A stretch of DNA of 64,000 nucleotides from Actinobacteria bacterium OK074 (lineage in GTDB: Bacteria; Actinomycetota; Actinomycetes; Streptomycetales; Streptomycetaceae): the NCBI GenBank assembly GCA_001298575.1, contig LJCV01000307.1, positions 31,553 through 95,552 of the forward strand. The letters run 5' to 3'. The position numbers and the translations under genes were made by a program. Each line of letters starts with the position of its first letter. Within the stretch, counting starts at the first letter, position 1. Under the pieces are notes generated by a model that saw only the letters and a program-made list of their open reading frames with translations, did no database searches and had not been told where the DNA came from. This document shows, in pieces, positions 45,185 through 53,238 of this stretch.

Positions 45185-47061
45185 GCCGGTTCTCCCTTCT
45201 CTCCCTCGATCACGGGTGCGAGGGCGTCGGCGAGTTCCTCGGCCCCGAAGGGTTGGCCGGTGACCTTCGAACGGCTGACGACGTCCACCCCGTACGCGGC
45301 GCGCAGGAGCCCGGCGAGCTGGCCGAGGTTCATCTCGGGCACCACCACCTGCCGGTAGGCACGCAGGACCGCGCCGAGATTGCCCGGGAAGGGCCGCAGG
45401 TGCCGTAGATGGGTCTGGGCCACGGGCAGGCCGCGGGCCCGCAGCCGACGGCAGGCCGCGCCGATCGGCCCGTACGTCGAACCCCAGCCGAGCACCAGGA
45501 CGTCCGCCCGCCCGTCGGGGTCCTCGACCTCGGCGTCGGGCACCTCGATGCCGTCGACCTTCGCCTGGCGCAGCCGGACCATGCGCTCGTGGTTGGCCGA
45601 GTCGTAGGAGATCGCTCCTGGGCCGTCGGCCTTCTCCAGGCCGCCGACGCGGTGCTCCAGGCCCGGCGTGCCCGGGATCGCCCACGGTCGGGCGAGGGTT
45701 CTCCGGTCGCGCAGATACGGCCAGAACGCCCCCGAGCCGTCCGGGGCGTTGGGCTCCGTCGCGAATTCCACGCGCAGGTCCGGCAGGTCGTCGGGCTCCG
45801 GGATCCGCCACGGTTCGGAGCCGTTCGCCAGCGCCCCGTCCGACAGGAGCAGGACCGGGGTGCGGTGGGCGAGCGCGATCCGGGCCGCTTCCAGGGCGGC
45901 GTCGAAGCAGTCGCCGGGCGAACGCGGCGCGATGACGGGCAGCGGGGCCTCGCCGTTGCGACCGTGCATGGCCTGCAACAGGTCGGACTGCTCGGTCTTG
46001 GTGGGCAGCCCGGTGGACGGGCCGCCGCGCTGGACGTCGATCACGACCAGGGGCAGTTCGGTCATCACCGCAAGGCCCAGGATCTCGCTCTTCAGGGCGA
46101 GCCCAGGACCGGAGGTGGAGGTGACCCCCAGCGCGCCGCCGAAGGCCGCACCGAGGGCGGCGCCGATCCCGGCCATCTCGTCCTCCGCCTGGAGGGTGAG
46201 GACGCCGAACTCCTTGTGCCGGGCGAGTTCGTGGAGGATGTCGGAGGCCGGGGTGATCGGGTAGCTGCCGAGCAGCACGGGAAGGCCCGCCCGCTGTCCG
46301 GCGGCGGTCAGCCCGAGCGCGAGCGCGGTGTTGCCGGTGATCTGCCGGTACGTGCCCGGCGGCAGCTCGGCGGGGGCGATCTCGTAGGTGGTGGCGAACG
46401 CCTCCGTGGTCTCGCCGTAGTTCCGGCCCGCCCGGAAGGCGGTGACGTTGGCCTCGGCCAGCTCCGGGCGGTCGGCGAACTTCCGCCGCAGGAAGGTCTC
46501 CGTGCCGGCGGTGGGGCGGCCGTACATCCAGGCGATCAGGCCGAGGGCGAACATGTTCTTCGCCCGCTCCGCGTCCTTGCGGGACAGGCCGCTGCCGGCG
46601 AGCGCGCCACGCGTCAGGCTGCTCATGGGCACCTGGTGCACGACGTGCCGGCCCAGGGTCGCGTCCTGAAGCGGTGACGTCGCGTAGTCCGCGCGCTGTA
46701 GGTTGCGGCGGGTGAACTCATCGGCGTTGACGATCACGGTCGCGCCGGGCGGCATGTCGGCGGCGTTGGCCTTGAGGGCCGCCGGGTTCATGGCGACGAG
46801 CACGTCGGGGCGGTCGCCGGGGGTGAGGATGTCGTAGTCGGCGAAGTGCACCTGGAACGAGGAGACACCCGGCACCGTGCCCTGCGGGGCGCGGATCTCG
46901 GCCGGGAAGTCCGGGCGGGTCGCCAGGTCGTTGCCGAACGCGGCGCTGTCGGCGGACAGCCGGTCGCCCGCGAGTTGCATGCCGTCGCCGGAGTCGCCGG
47001 CGAAGCGGATGACGACGCGCTCCAGCCGCACGGGCGGACGCGGGACGGTCGGTGAGGTCAC
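45181..47061 (-). CDS. korA: 2-oxoacid:ferredoxin oxidoreductase subunit alpha
   Basis: A 626-residue fused gamma-alpha subunit. The N-terminal gamma domain has VIRFAGDSGDGMQLAGDR and GTVPGVSSFQVHF. The alpha domain has YPITPASDILHELA, EDEMAGIGAALGAAFGG and TSTSGPGLALKSE, as in KorA/OorA enzymes. The GTG start at 47061 is set by AGGAGG six bases upstream; longer frames into the upstream gap lack family similarity. It pairs with KorB. The 267 bp upstream contain the terminator hairpin of the SnoaL-like gene and presumably the kor promoter. Confidence 0.93.
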   Translation of the reverse strand: MTSPTVPRPPVRLERVVIRFAGDSGDGMQLAGDRLSADSAAFGNDLATRPDFPAEIRAPQGTVPGVSSFQVHFADYDILTPGDRPDVLVAMNPAALKANAADMPPGATVIVNADEFTRRNLQRADYATSPLQDATLGRHVVHQVPMSSLTRGALAGSGLSRKDAERAKNMFALGLIAWMYGRPTAGTETFLRRKFADRPELAEANVTAFRAGRNYGETTEAFATTYEIAPAELPPGTYRQITGNTALALGLTAAGQRAGLPVLLGSYPITPASDILHELARHKEFGVLTLQAEDEMAGIGAALGAAFGGALGVTSTSGPGLALKSEILGLAVMTELPLVVIDVQRGGPSTGLPTKTEQSDLLQAMHGRNGEAPLPVIAPRSPGDCFDAALEAARIALAHRTPVLLLSDGALANGSEPWRIPEPDDLPDLRVEFATEPNAPDGSGAFWPYLRDRRTLARPWAIPGTPGLEHRVGGLEKADGPGAISYDSANHERMVRLRQAKVDGIEVPDAEVEDPDGRADVLVLGWGSTYGPIGAACRRLRARGLPVAQTHLRHLRPFPGNLGAVLRAYRQVVVPEMNLGQLAGLLRAAYGVDVVSRSKVTGQPFGAEELADALAPVIEGEKGEPA

Positions 47062-47264
47062 AGCAGTCCTCCTGGCCCGCCGCAGGCGAGCGGTGCGCGG
47101 CGGGTCCGTGTGGCGGGTGGGTGGGACACGGGGGCCTCCGGTATGGCGGGAATGGGGGGCCCGCGGACGGTCGCCCGGGGCCAGGTGAGGGGCGCCTGGC
47201 GCCGGAGCAGTGGGCACCGGGCGCCTCGTCGATGGAGTCACGGGCGCACCTGCGCCGGGTTCGC

Positions 47265-47320
47265 CGGGTCTCGCGGCGCCGGTTCCGCGCGTGCCTGCGG
47301 AATCTGCGCCGCGAGACCCG
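47265..47320 (-). terminator. Long hairpin between the SnoaL-like gene and korA
   Basis: A perfect 15-bp stem (47265-47279 with 47306-47320) encloses a second short stem TTCCGC/GCGGAA (47283-47288 with 47297-47302). It lies just after the SnoaL-like stop, so it is probably a terminator or attenuator. Confidence 0.75.
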
Positions 47321-47328
47321 TCGCGATG

Positions 47329-48051
47329 TCAGTAGCTGAAGGTCTCGCTGAAGGTGCGGTAGGGCTCGGGCATCCGCGGCAGGTCCTGCGGCAGCTGGGT
47401 TTGGCTGTAGACCTTGTAGGTCTCCTCCTCGATGTCCGGGCGCGGCAGTTCCACCACGGGGCCACCGACGCCCATCGGCGCGTCGGCGGTCAGGTCCGCC
47501 CAGCTCGCGCCGACGGGCGTGAAGAAGTCCGTGTAGACGTGCAGGTGCCAGATCTTCCAGTGGCCCTTCTCGCGGACGAGGTCGACGCCGTACTTCTCCC
47601 AGATCCAGTTCGCGACGGGCTTGTACTCGGGCGGCATGATCTCGGTGACCTGGCCCGGGGAGTACCACATGCCCTTGGCGGTCTCCCCGTCGTCGGCGAT
47701 CTCGATGATCGGGGTGGTCAACGGGTGCATGATCAAGGTGCCGGCGCCCAGGTTGTCGTCGGACTCCGCCAGTTCGGGGTGGTGCCGGCGCAGCAGCTTG
47801 AGGTTGGCCCGCTGCATCAGGCGGTTCAGCTCGCCGTAGTAGTAGGCGATCGACTCGTATCCGACGTAATAGCCCTGGTTCTGCGCGAAGGTGGGCTCCG
47901 GGGTCTCCTTGACCCAGAGCACGTCGAGTTCCTCGGCGTTCTTGCCGAGCCCGTGGTAGTAGGCGTGCCGGCTCATCACGTTCTGGACCTCGTGGATGTC
48001 CAGGATCCGCTGGATCTTCCGCTCGGCGGTCAGTTCCACGGTGTCGCTCAT
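47329..48051 (-). CDS. SnoaL/NTF2-like protein
   Basis: A 240-residue protein. The N-terminal helix region (KIQRILDIHEVQNVMSRHAYYHG) and the strand with WHLHVYTDFFTPVG fit the SnoaL/NTF2 cone fold, which binds small hydrophobic molecules in dehydratases, isomerases and cyclases. It is longer than a basic SnoaL domain, with an extended middle and a Pro/Glu-rich C-terminus. The His in SRHAYYH and WHLHV could be catalytic; this is inference. Related sequences are known to me beside flavoprotein reductases in anaerobic bacteria, which fits the FrdA-like gene further along. The start at 48051 follows GAGGAGCC. Confidence 0.75.
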   Translation of the reverse strand: MSDTVELTAERKIQRILDIHEVQNVMSRHAYYHGLGKNAEELDVLWVKETPEPTFAQNQGYYVGYESIAYYYGELNRLMQRANLKLLRRHHPELAESDDNLGAGTLIMHPLTTPIIEIADDGETAKGMWYSPGQVTEIMPPEYKPVANWIWEKYGVDLVREKGHWKIWHLHVYTDFFTPVGASWADLTADAPMGVGGPVVELPRPDIEEETYKVYSQTQLPQDLPRMPEPYRTFSETFSY

Positions 48052-48374
48052 GTACGGCTCCTCGGCGATGGGGAGGGTGGTCGGGTGGGCAGTGCGCGCC
48101 GCCCTTCTCGCGGATCGCGTGGACGTCCTCCGGCTGGGCGGGCGGGCGCGCGGCACTGCTCGGGGTACGCGTTGACGGGGGTCGCGGGGCAGCTCGACGA
48201 CGGCTTGCCACCAGCCCGGTCACCGGCTCGGTCACCACTCCTGCCGACGGCCCCGTCACCGGCAGAAGACGGCGGGAACGCCGTGTTCGACGGGCGTACG
48301 GGGGCCGCGATCGTCGCCGTGGAAGGCGGGGGCGGGGGTGACGGAGGCGAAGGGTGCGGTGCGGTGATGCCGTG
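48052..48374. other. Intergenic stretch, no gene seen
   Basis: This 323-bp region upstream of the SnoaL-like gene presumably holds its promoter. It has reiterated gtcaccggc-type units near 48220-48262 but no open frame with coding character and no clear hairpin. Confidence 0.5.
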
Positions 48375-48677
48375 TCAGGCGTGACGCGCGAGGCCGCGGA
48401 CCGGGCCCGGGCGGGATCCGTCTCTCAGCAGCGTACGAGCGCTGGGCGTCGCGTGGGCGGGGCGGCACGGCCGGCCCGTGTGCATCACCGTGGATGCCTT
48501 CTTGCAGCCGGTCGGCATGGGCATCGAACCGCCGAGGCCGCTCATGGACGGTCCCGTGTCGTGGCGACGGCCGTCGGGGAAGGGAACAGGCCGCCGCGTG
48601 CCGTCGGACCGGACCGGCACGCACCGCACGGCGAGCATGGCGCCGCAGCGGCCCGGCTCGGACGTGATGGTGGTCAT
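48375..48677 (-). CDS. Uncharacterised 100-residue Cys/His-containing protein
   Basis: A 100-residue ORF with Streptomyces-like third-position GC and a ribosome site AAAGGAA about 7 nt before the ATG. It opens MTTITSEPGRCGAMLAVRCV; later it has GLGGSMPMPTGCKKAST and MHTGRPCRPAH, giving four Cys, several His and a basic C-terminus. No family is recognised. The size, Cys spacing and place among enzymes would also fit a precursor peptide or small metal-binding protein, but no maturase or protease is adjacent, so this is only a possibility. It could also be a chance ORF. Confidence 0.45.
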   Translation of the reverse strand: MTTITSEPGRCGAMLAVRCVPVRSDGTRRPVPFPDGRRHDTGPSMSGLGGSMPMPTGCKKASTVMHTGRPCRPAHATPSARTLLRDGSRPGPVRGLARHA

Positions 48678-48828
48678 GCGGCGTTCCTTTGGCTCTGGGG
48701 ACCCCCGCTCACCGGACCGGCCGCGAGGCCGGTGCGAGCGGGGCCGCGTGGGCGGTTCCCGTGTGGTCACCGTAGCGAGCGGGGCGCGTGGCCGGAAGAC
48801 GATCCGAAATCGCGTCGCGGCATGGGTG

Positions 48829-48841
48829 CCATGTGACATGG
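48829..48841. promoter_or_regulatory. 13-bp palindrome, candidate operator
   Basis: CCATGTGACATGG is a perfect inverted repeat around a central G, in the 291-bp gap upstream of the small Cys-containing ORF. The rest of the gap shows no gene. Confidence 0.35.
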
Positions 48842-48921
48842 ATATGTGCTGTACGACCTCTTGTGCCACGTCCGGGAACGGGGCAGCGGGACCGGCGGTT
48901 CGTCACCGGCGTTCCGGCGCG

Positions 48922-48943
48922 CACGTGCCTGCCACGTGCCTGC
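48922..48943. repeat. Tandem 11-bp duplication
   Basis: CACGTGCCTGC occurs twice head to tail (48922-48932 and 48933-48943) just after the SDR gene stop. Confidence 0.7.
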
Positions 48944-48968
48944 CGACCGCCCGCGAAGGTGCCGCCGG

Positions 48969-49748
48969 TCAGCCCGCCATCGCGCTGTCGCCGCCGTCGA
49001 CCATGAGGTTGGCGCCGTTGACGAACGCGGCCTCGTCGGAGCAGAGGAAGGCCGCCACGCGCGCGATGTCCTCGGGCTCGCCGACGCGGCCCACCGGGAT
49101 GCGCGCCTCCAACTGGGCTTTCGGGCCGTTCGGGTCGTCGAGGAAGGGAGCGGTCGCGGAGGTGTGGATCATGCCGGGCGCGACGGTGTTGACGCGGATG
49201 TGGTGCGGGGCACCGGCCGCGCACAGGTGTTTGCTCATCGCCAGCACCCCGCCCTTGGCGGCGCCGTGCGGCACCATCGGCATGAACGGGGCGCCCCGTA
49301 CGGCGGCGACCGACGCGACGTTGAGGACGGCGCCGCCGCCCCGGGCGATCAGGTGCGGCCAGGCCGCCTGCGTGCAGAAGTACGGGATGTCGAGCTCGTT
49401 CTTGATGGTGAAGTACCAGTCCTCGGCGGGCATCGTCTCGAACGGCCCGTTCCGCAGCGCCGAGGCGTTGTTGTAAAGGATGTCGATGCCGCCGAAGGCC
49501 GTTGTGCCGGCTTCGATCCATTCCCGGGCCCCTCCCTCGGTCGACAGGTCGACGCCCGCGAGGGACTTCATGACCCCACCGGCCTTCTCCACCAGCGCGA
49601 CCGTTTCGGCCGAGGAGTCGGAATCGATGTCACAGCCGAATACGACGGCGCCTTCCGCGGCGAATACCTGGGCGGCGGCCCGCCCGATTCCGGCTCCTGT
49701 TCCGCTGATGAAGGCTATTTTTCCGGCCAGTCGACCCATGTTTTCCAT
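48969..49748 (-). CDS. SDR-family oxidoreductase with His in the catalytic Tyr position
   Basis: A 259-residue classical short-chain dehydrogenase/reductase: cofactor motif SGTGAGIGRAAA, an Asp in CDIDSD that favours NAD(H), LYNNAS, the catalytic Ser in NVASVAAVRG, and the C-terminal FVNGANLMVDGG. The YxxxK motif reads HGAAK, so the usual catalytic Tyr is His (CAC codon) while Lys is kept. That may change or abolish the usual hydride-transfer chemistry. ATG 49748 is used; the in-frame ATG at 49739 is equally possible. It may share a transcript with the leftward genes downstream. Confidence 0.88.
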   Translation of the reverse strand: MENMGRLAGKIAFISGTGAGIGRAAAQVFAAEGAVVFGCDIDSDSSAETVALVEKAGGVMKSLAGVDLSTEGGAREWIEAGTTAFGGIDILYNNASALRNGPFETMPAEDWYFTIKNELDIPYFCTQAAWPHLIARGGGAVLNVASVAAVRGAPFMPMVPHGAAKGGVLAMSKHLCAAGAPHHIRVNTVAPGMIHTSATAPFLDDPNGPKAQLEARIPVGRVGEPEDIARVAAFLCSDEAAFVNGANLMVDGGDSAMAG

Positions 49749-50084
49749 ATCCTTTGTTCCCTGCCGCCTCAGTGCGGTGCTGGAAGCGTAGGTATGCCGT
49801 ATTGGCGGGAACAAGGATCCGTGCCGTCCAGGGTCATCGCACCTTCGGATGGCTGGTATGACCGGCACCTTCGGATGGCCGGTATGGCCGGTATGGCCGC
49901 GACTGGCGGCCTGGCGGCTCGGTCCGGTCCGGTCCGGTCCGGTCCGGTCCGGTCCGGTCCGGCGGAGTGTTTCCGGGCCGGGCTCACCAGTGCCTCGGCT
50001 TCGTACCGTCGCCGGTCGCGGGGCGGGCGTCGCGGACGCGGTTCAACTCCCCTCTGCCGCAGGGGAGTTCGGGGGCGGCGCGGG
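49749..50084. repeat. Repeat-rich intergenic region
   Basis: This 336-bp gap holds no gene. A 26-bp unit containing caccttcggatggc is present twice in tandem (49839-49864 and 49865-49890, with two differences) and is followed by ggtatggcc fragments. An array of eight exact GGTCC units covers 49921-49960. The SDR promoter presumably lies near 49760-49830. Confidence 0.8.
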
Positions 50085-50684
50085 TCACGGACGGTCGTGC
50101 GCCCATGTGCGCAGGATGAATGTCCGGCCCTTGACGGCCCTGCTGATCAGCGGTTCGTCGGTCAGGTGGTAGCCCGCGGCCCGGGCCACCGCGGTGCTGG
50201 CGGCGTTCTCCGCCTCGATGTTCAGGGTCACCCGGGGCAGGTGCAGGGAGCGGTGGGCGTGGTCCGTCATGACCTTCAGGGCCCTGGCGGCGAGGCGTCG
50301 GCCGCGGTGTGCGGCTCCCACGGCGTAACCGAGGCTCGCGGTGCGGTCGTTGGCGCCATTGCGGATGATGAGCACTTCGCCCAGGGGGAGTTGGCCGTCG
50401 GTGGTGATGGCCAGCTGGATGCGCAGTCCCTCGGCGCGGGCCTGGAGGGCGGTGTCGAGGTAGGCGCGGGCGGCGGCCTCGTCGAACGGCGAGGCGAGCG
50501 GGGTCCACCGCGCGACCTCGGGGTCGTCGAACAGCTCCGCCATGGCGGGGAGGTCGTCCTCGGTCCACTCGCGCAGGATCAACCCCTCGCCCGTCAGGCG
50601 CAGTTGGGGACGAACAGGCGTCTTCTCACGGACCTTCTCAAGGACCTTCTCATGGGTCTGCTCGTGGGTCTGCTCGTGGGGCAT
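50085..50684 (-). CDS. GNAT N-acetyltransferase (RimJ/RimL-like)
   Basis: A 199-residue GNAT enzyme of the RimJ/RimL-like group: LILREWTEDDLPAMAELF at the domain start, ASLGYAVGAAHRGRRLAARAL as the acetyl-CoA-binding motif A, and TLNIEAENAASTAVARAAGY near the end. It transfers acetyl from acetyl-CoA to an amine; the target (protein N-terminus, antibiotic or other) is unknown. The first ~22 residues (THEQTHEKVLEKVREK region) are not part of the fold and are encoded by short tandem repeats at 50630-50677, so they look like a microsatellite-derived extension. Confidence 0.88.
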   Translation of the reverse strand: MPHEQTHEQTHEKVLEKVREKTPVRPQLRLTGEGLILREWTEDDLPAMAELFDDPEVARWTPLASPFDEAAARAYLDTALQARAEGLRIQLAITTDGQLPLGEVLIIRNGANDRTASLGYAVGAAHRGRRLAARALKVMTDHAHRSLHLPRVTLNIEAENAASTAVARAAGYHLTDEPLISRAVKGRTFILRTWAHDRP

Positions 50685-50708
50685 CGGCGTTTCCTGTCTC
50701 GTGGTTGA

Positions 50709-50747
50709 TCGTCGTGCTTGGTCGTCGCGCTAGGTCGTCGTGCTAGG
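50709..50747. repeat. 13-bp tandem repeat, three copies
   Basis: Three head-to-tail units of the form tcgtcgYgctWgg lie at 50709-50721, 50722-50734 and 50735-50747, in the short gap between the GNAT gene start and the M24 peptidase gene stop. Confidence 0.75.
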
Positions 50748-50760
50748 TCGAGGCGGGTGG

Positions 50761-51891
50761 TCACGGGAGTATGACCAGGTCCCGGGGTGTGAGGTTGAGG
50801 CGTTCCCCGCCGTCGTCCGTGCAGATCACGATGTCCTCGATCCGCGCCCCGTACCGGCCGGGCAGGTAGATGCCGGGTTCGACGGAGAAGGCCATGCCCG
50901 GCGCCAGCGCGAGCGGGTCGCCGGTCCCGATGTACGGCTCCTCGTGACTCTCCAGGCCGATGCCGTGTCCGGTGCGGTGGATGAAGGCGGGCCCGTACCC
51001 GGCGTCGGTGATGATGTCCCGTCCTACGGCGTCGAGTTGGCCCGCGGTGAGGCCCGGCCGTACGGCGTCGGTCTGGGCGCGTTGGGCGCGCAGCAGTACG
51101 TCGTACAGATGGCGGAAGCCGGCGGACGGCTCGCCCGTCGCGTACACGCGGGTGGAGTCGGAGCAGTAGCCGTCCTGGGTCGTACCGCCGATGTCGACCA
51201 CCACGGGGTCGCCGGGCCGGATCATGCGGTCGGACAGTTCGTGGTGCGGGCTGGCGCTGTTGGGGCCGGAGCCGACGATGACGAAGTCGACCCGGACATG
51301 CCCCTCGGCGACGATCGCGTCCGCGATGTCCCGGCCCACCTCGCGTTCGGTGCGTCCGGCCCACAACCACTCCCCCATGCGGGCGTGCACCCGGTCGATG
51401 GCGGCCCCGGCCCGGCGCAGGGCGGCCGCCTCCTGCGAAGTCTTGTGCATCCGCAGCACGTTGAGCACGTCTCCGGCCAACTCCTGGCGGACGTCCGGCA
51501 GTACGGCGCGGAAGGCGGTGGTCTTCTCGGCCCACATGCGGTTGTCGACGCCGACACGGGCCGTCCGGGCGGGCAGCCGGGCCGCCACGAGGGCGTAGGG
51601 GTCGTCGGCCTCGCCCCAGCCGGCGATCTCGATACCCAGGTCACCGGCCGGGGATGCCTGGGCGGCGAGTTCCTCCAGGGCCGGGACGAGCAGGAAGGGG
51701 TCGCCGTCGGCCGGCAGGACCAGGCAGGTCAGCCGTTCCAGCGGCTTGGCGTCGTAGCCGGTCAGGTAGCGCAGGTCCGCGCCGGGCGAGATCAGCAGGG
51801 CGTCCAGACCGGCTCGGGCGGTGGCCTCCCGGGCACGGTGGAGGCGGTCGGCCGGGTAGCGGAGTTCGGCGGAGTGGTCGTCGTCGGGCAT
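50761..51891 (-). CDS. M24-family Xaa-Pro peptidase
   Basis: A 376-residue creatinase/prolidase-type protein. An N-terminal creatinase_N domain (LLISPGADLRYLTGYDAKP) precedes the pita-bread peptidase with metal ligands in VVVDIGGTTQDGYCSDSTR (two Asp), HRTGHGIGLESHE (His), FSVEPGIYLPG (Glu) and ARIEDIVI (Glu). It should remove N-terminal residues before Pro or split Xaa-Pro dipeptides in the cytoplasm. AAGGAGA supports the start. It lies 22 nt after a truncated oligopeptide ABC ATPase, so it once belonged to a peptide uptake operon. Confidence 0.92.
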   Translation of the reverse strand: MPDDDHSAELRYPADRLHRAREATARAGLDALLISPGADLRYLTGYDAKPLERLTCLVLPADGDPFLLVPALEELAAQASPAGDLGIEIAGWGEADDPYALVAARLPARTARVGVDNRMWAEKTTAFRAVLPDVRQELAGDVLNVLRMHKTSQEAAALRRAGAAIDRVHARMGEWLWAGRTEREVGRDIADAIVAEGHVRVDFVIVGSGPNSASPHHELSDRMIRPGDPVVVDIGGTTQDGYCSDSTRVYATGEPSAGFRHLYDVLLRAQRAQTDAVRPGLTAGQLDAVGRDIITDAGYGPAFIHRTGHGIGLESHEEPYIGTGDPLALAPGMAFSVEPGIYLPGRYGARIEDIVICTDDGGERLNLTPRDLVILP

Positions 51892-51913
51892 CGGTTCTCC
51901 TTGCGGTGTCGGG

Positions 51914-52396
51914 TCAGGCCGCGTACCGGCGGCACGCGACGCCCCCGGCGATCAGCCGCGGTTCCTCGCGGTCGCAGCCGTCGTATGTCTGGGGGCAGCG
52001 GGGGTGGAGGCGGCAGCCGCTCGGTGGGTCGGCGGGGTCGGATACGTCGCCGGGGAGTTCGGCGGGCAGCACGCCCGCGCCGTCGGGCTTCGGTACGGCG
52101 GCAGGCAGGGCCCGGGTGCAGGGGTGGCGCGGGGCGGCCCAGACCTCGGCGGTGGGGCCGGTCTCCACGATCCGGCCGAGGTACGTCACCGCGATCCGGT
52201 CGGCGATCAGCCGTACGACGGACAGGTCGTGGCTGACGAACAGCAGTCCGGCGCCCGGCTCGACGGCCAACGACCGCATCAGCGTGGTCACTTGGAGCCG
52301 GGCGGAGGCGTCGAGCGCGGAGGTCGGTTCGTCCCCGACTAGCAGCCGGGGGCGGTCTGCGAGTGCGCGGGCGATGGCGATGCGATGGCGTTGGCG
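51914..52396 (-). pseudogene. Beheaded oligopeptide ABC ATPase (OppD/DppD-like)
   Basis: Reading leftward from about 52396 the frame gives RQRHRIAIARALADRPRLLV, then GDEPTSALDAS, FVSHDLSVVRLIADR and the Opp/Dpp C-terminal region HPCTRALPAAVPKP with GCRLHPRCPQTYDGC. The sequence begins at the end of the ABC signature; Walker A, Q-loop and the rest of the N-terminal half are missing. Immediately before the break is a good ribosome site and ATG (AAGGAGG at 52407-52413, ATG at 52401-52399) in a different frame that stops after 20 codons. This fits a deletion joining another gene's start to the interior of the ATPase gene. The product cannot be a working ATPase. Confidence 0.85.
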
Positions 52397-52577
52397 GGCA
52401 TGCGTGCCTCCTTGAGCAGGGCGGAGCAGGGGCAGGGCGGGGCAGAAGCAGGCCGTGCGGGAGCGGGGGGGCGCCGGGAGGGGGCTGGACGATTCGCCGT
52501 TAGGGTGGGCTGAAACTAACCAGGACTCTCGGCCGACGGGATCACCGCGAGACGAATATCAAGGGAGAGGCGCGAAC

Positions 52578-53225
52578 GTGGGAGATTTGTCGAGTCCGGA
52601 GACCCCGGGTGAACGCCGCTCTGGACGGATCGGCATCGGTCTTGCCCTGGATTCGGTGCATTTCAAGATCCTTGATGTGCTCCGTACACAGGGCCGTATC
52701 TCCGTCGCCGCCCTCGCGGAACGCATCGGCGTCTCCCGCGCGAACGCCTACACCCGGCTCGAAGCCCTCCGCGCCGACGGGGTGATCAACGGCTTCAGCG
52801 CCCGCGTCGACCACGGCCGGGTCGGTCTGGAGATCTGCGCGCTGATATTCGTCACGGTCCGCCAGGAGCTGTGGAAGCAGTTCCGCACCGCGCTCGCCCA
52901 GATGCCGGAGGTTGAGTACTGCGCCGTCACCACCGGCCAGCACGACGCCATGATCCAGATCCGGGTGCCCGACGTGACCGCCGTGCACCGCCTGGTCACC
53001 GACCGGCTGTCCACGATTCCCGCGGTCCGCGCGACCGAGACCGTGATCATCCTCGACGAGGTGCTCCGCCGCCCCTACGTCCTGCCGTCCACGCCCCGCG
53101 CCGCCGAGCCGACGACCGGCACGCCCCAGGACGCCCCCGGCACGAGCCAGTTCGGCATGACCCGCTTCATCCGCGCCGCCGAGGGCCGGGCCGACCTCCA
53201 GCGGACGTCCGAACCGGAGGACTGA
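52578..53225 (+). CDS. Lrp/AsnC-family transcriptional regulator
   Basis: A 215-residue Lrp/AsnC regulator: an N-terminal HTH (DSVHFKILDVLRTQGRISVAALAERIGVSRANAYTRLE, about residues 24-62) and an AsnC effector-binding domain (VEYCAVTTGQHDAMIQIRVPD). A hydrophilic C-terminal tail of about 50 residues is added. The GTG at 52578 follows AGGGAGAGG; longer upstream frames are low-complexity. It is divergent from the peptidase and broken ATPase genes, so it probably senses an amino acid or peptide product and once controlled that uptake operon. Confidence 0.9.
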   Translation: MGDLSSPETPGERRSGRIGIGLALDSVHFKILDVLRTQGRISVAALAERIGVSRANAYTRLEALRADGVINGFSARVDHGRVGLEICALIFVTVRQELWKQFRTALAQMPEVEYCAVTTGQHDAMIQIRVPDVTAVHRLVTDRLSTIPAVRATETVIILDEVLRRPYVLPSTPRAAEPTTGTPQDAPGTSQFGMTRFIRAAEGRADLQRTSEPED

Positions 53226-53238
53226 CGGCCGCCCCGGC

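Noticed and set aside
48478..49476. Plus-strand 332-residue frame opposite the SDR gene
   Set aside because: Antisense to a recognisable SDR and Arg/Ser/Pro-biased; not a gene.
49921..49962. CRISPR array
   Set aside because: The units are 5 bp long and directly adjacent with no spacers; a simple tandem repeat.
52399..52413. Short 20-codon ORF with an excellent ribosome site
   Set aside because: Interpreted as the severed start of a deleted gene at the ATPase junction rather than a functional peptide.
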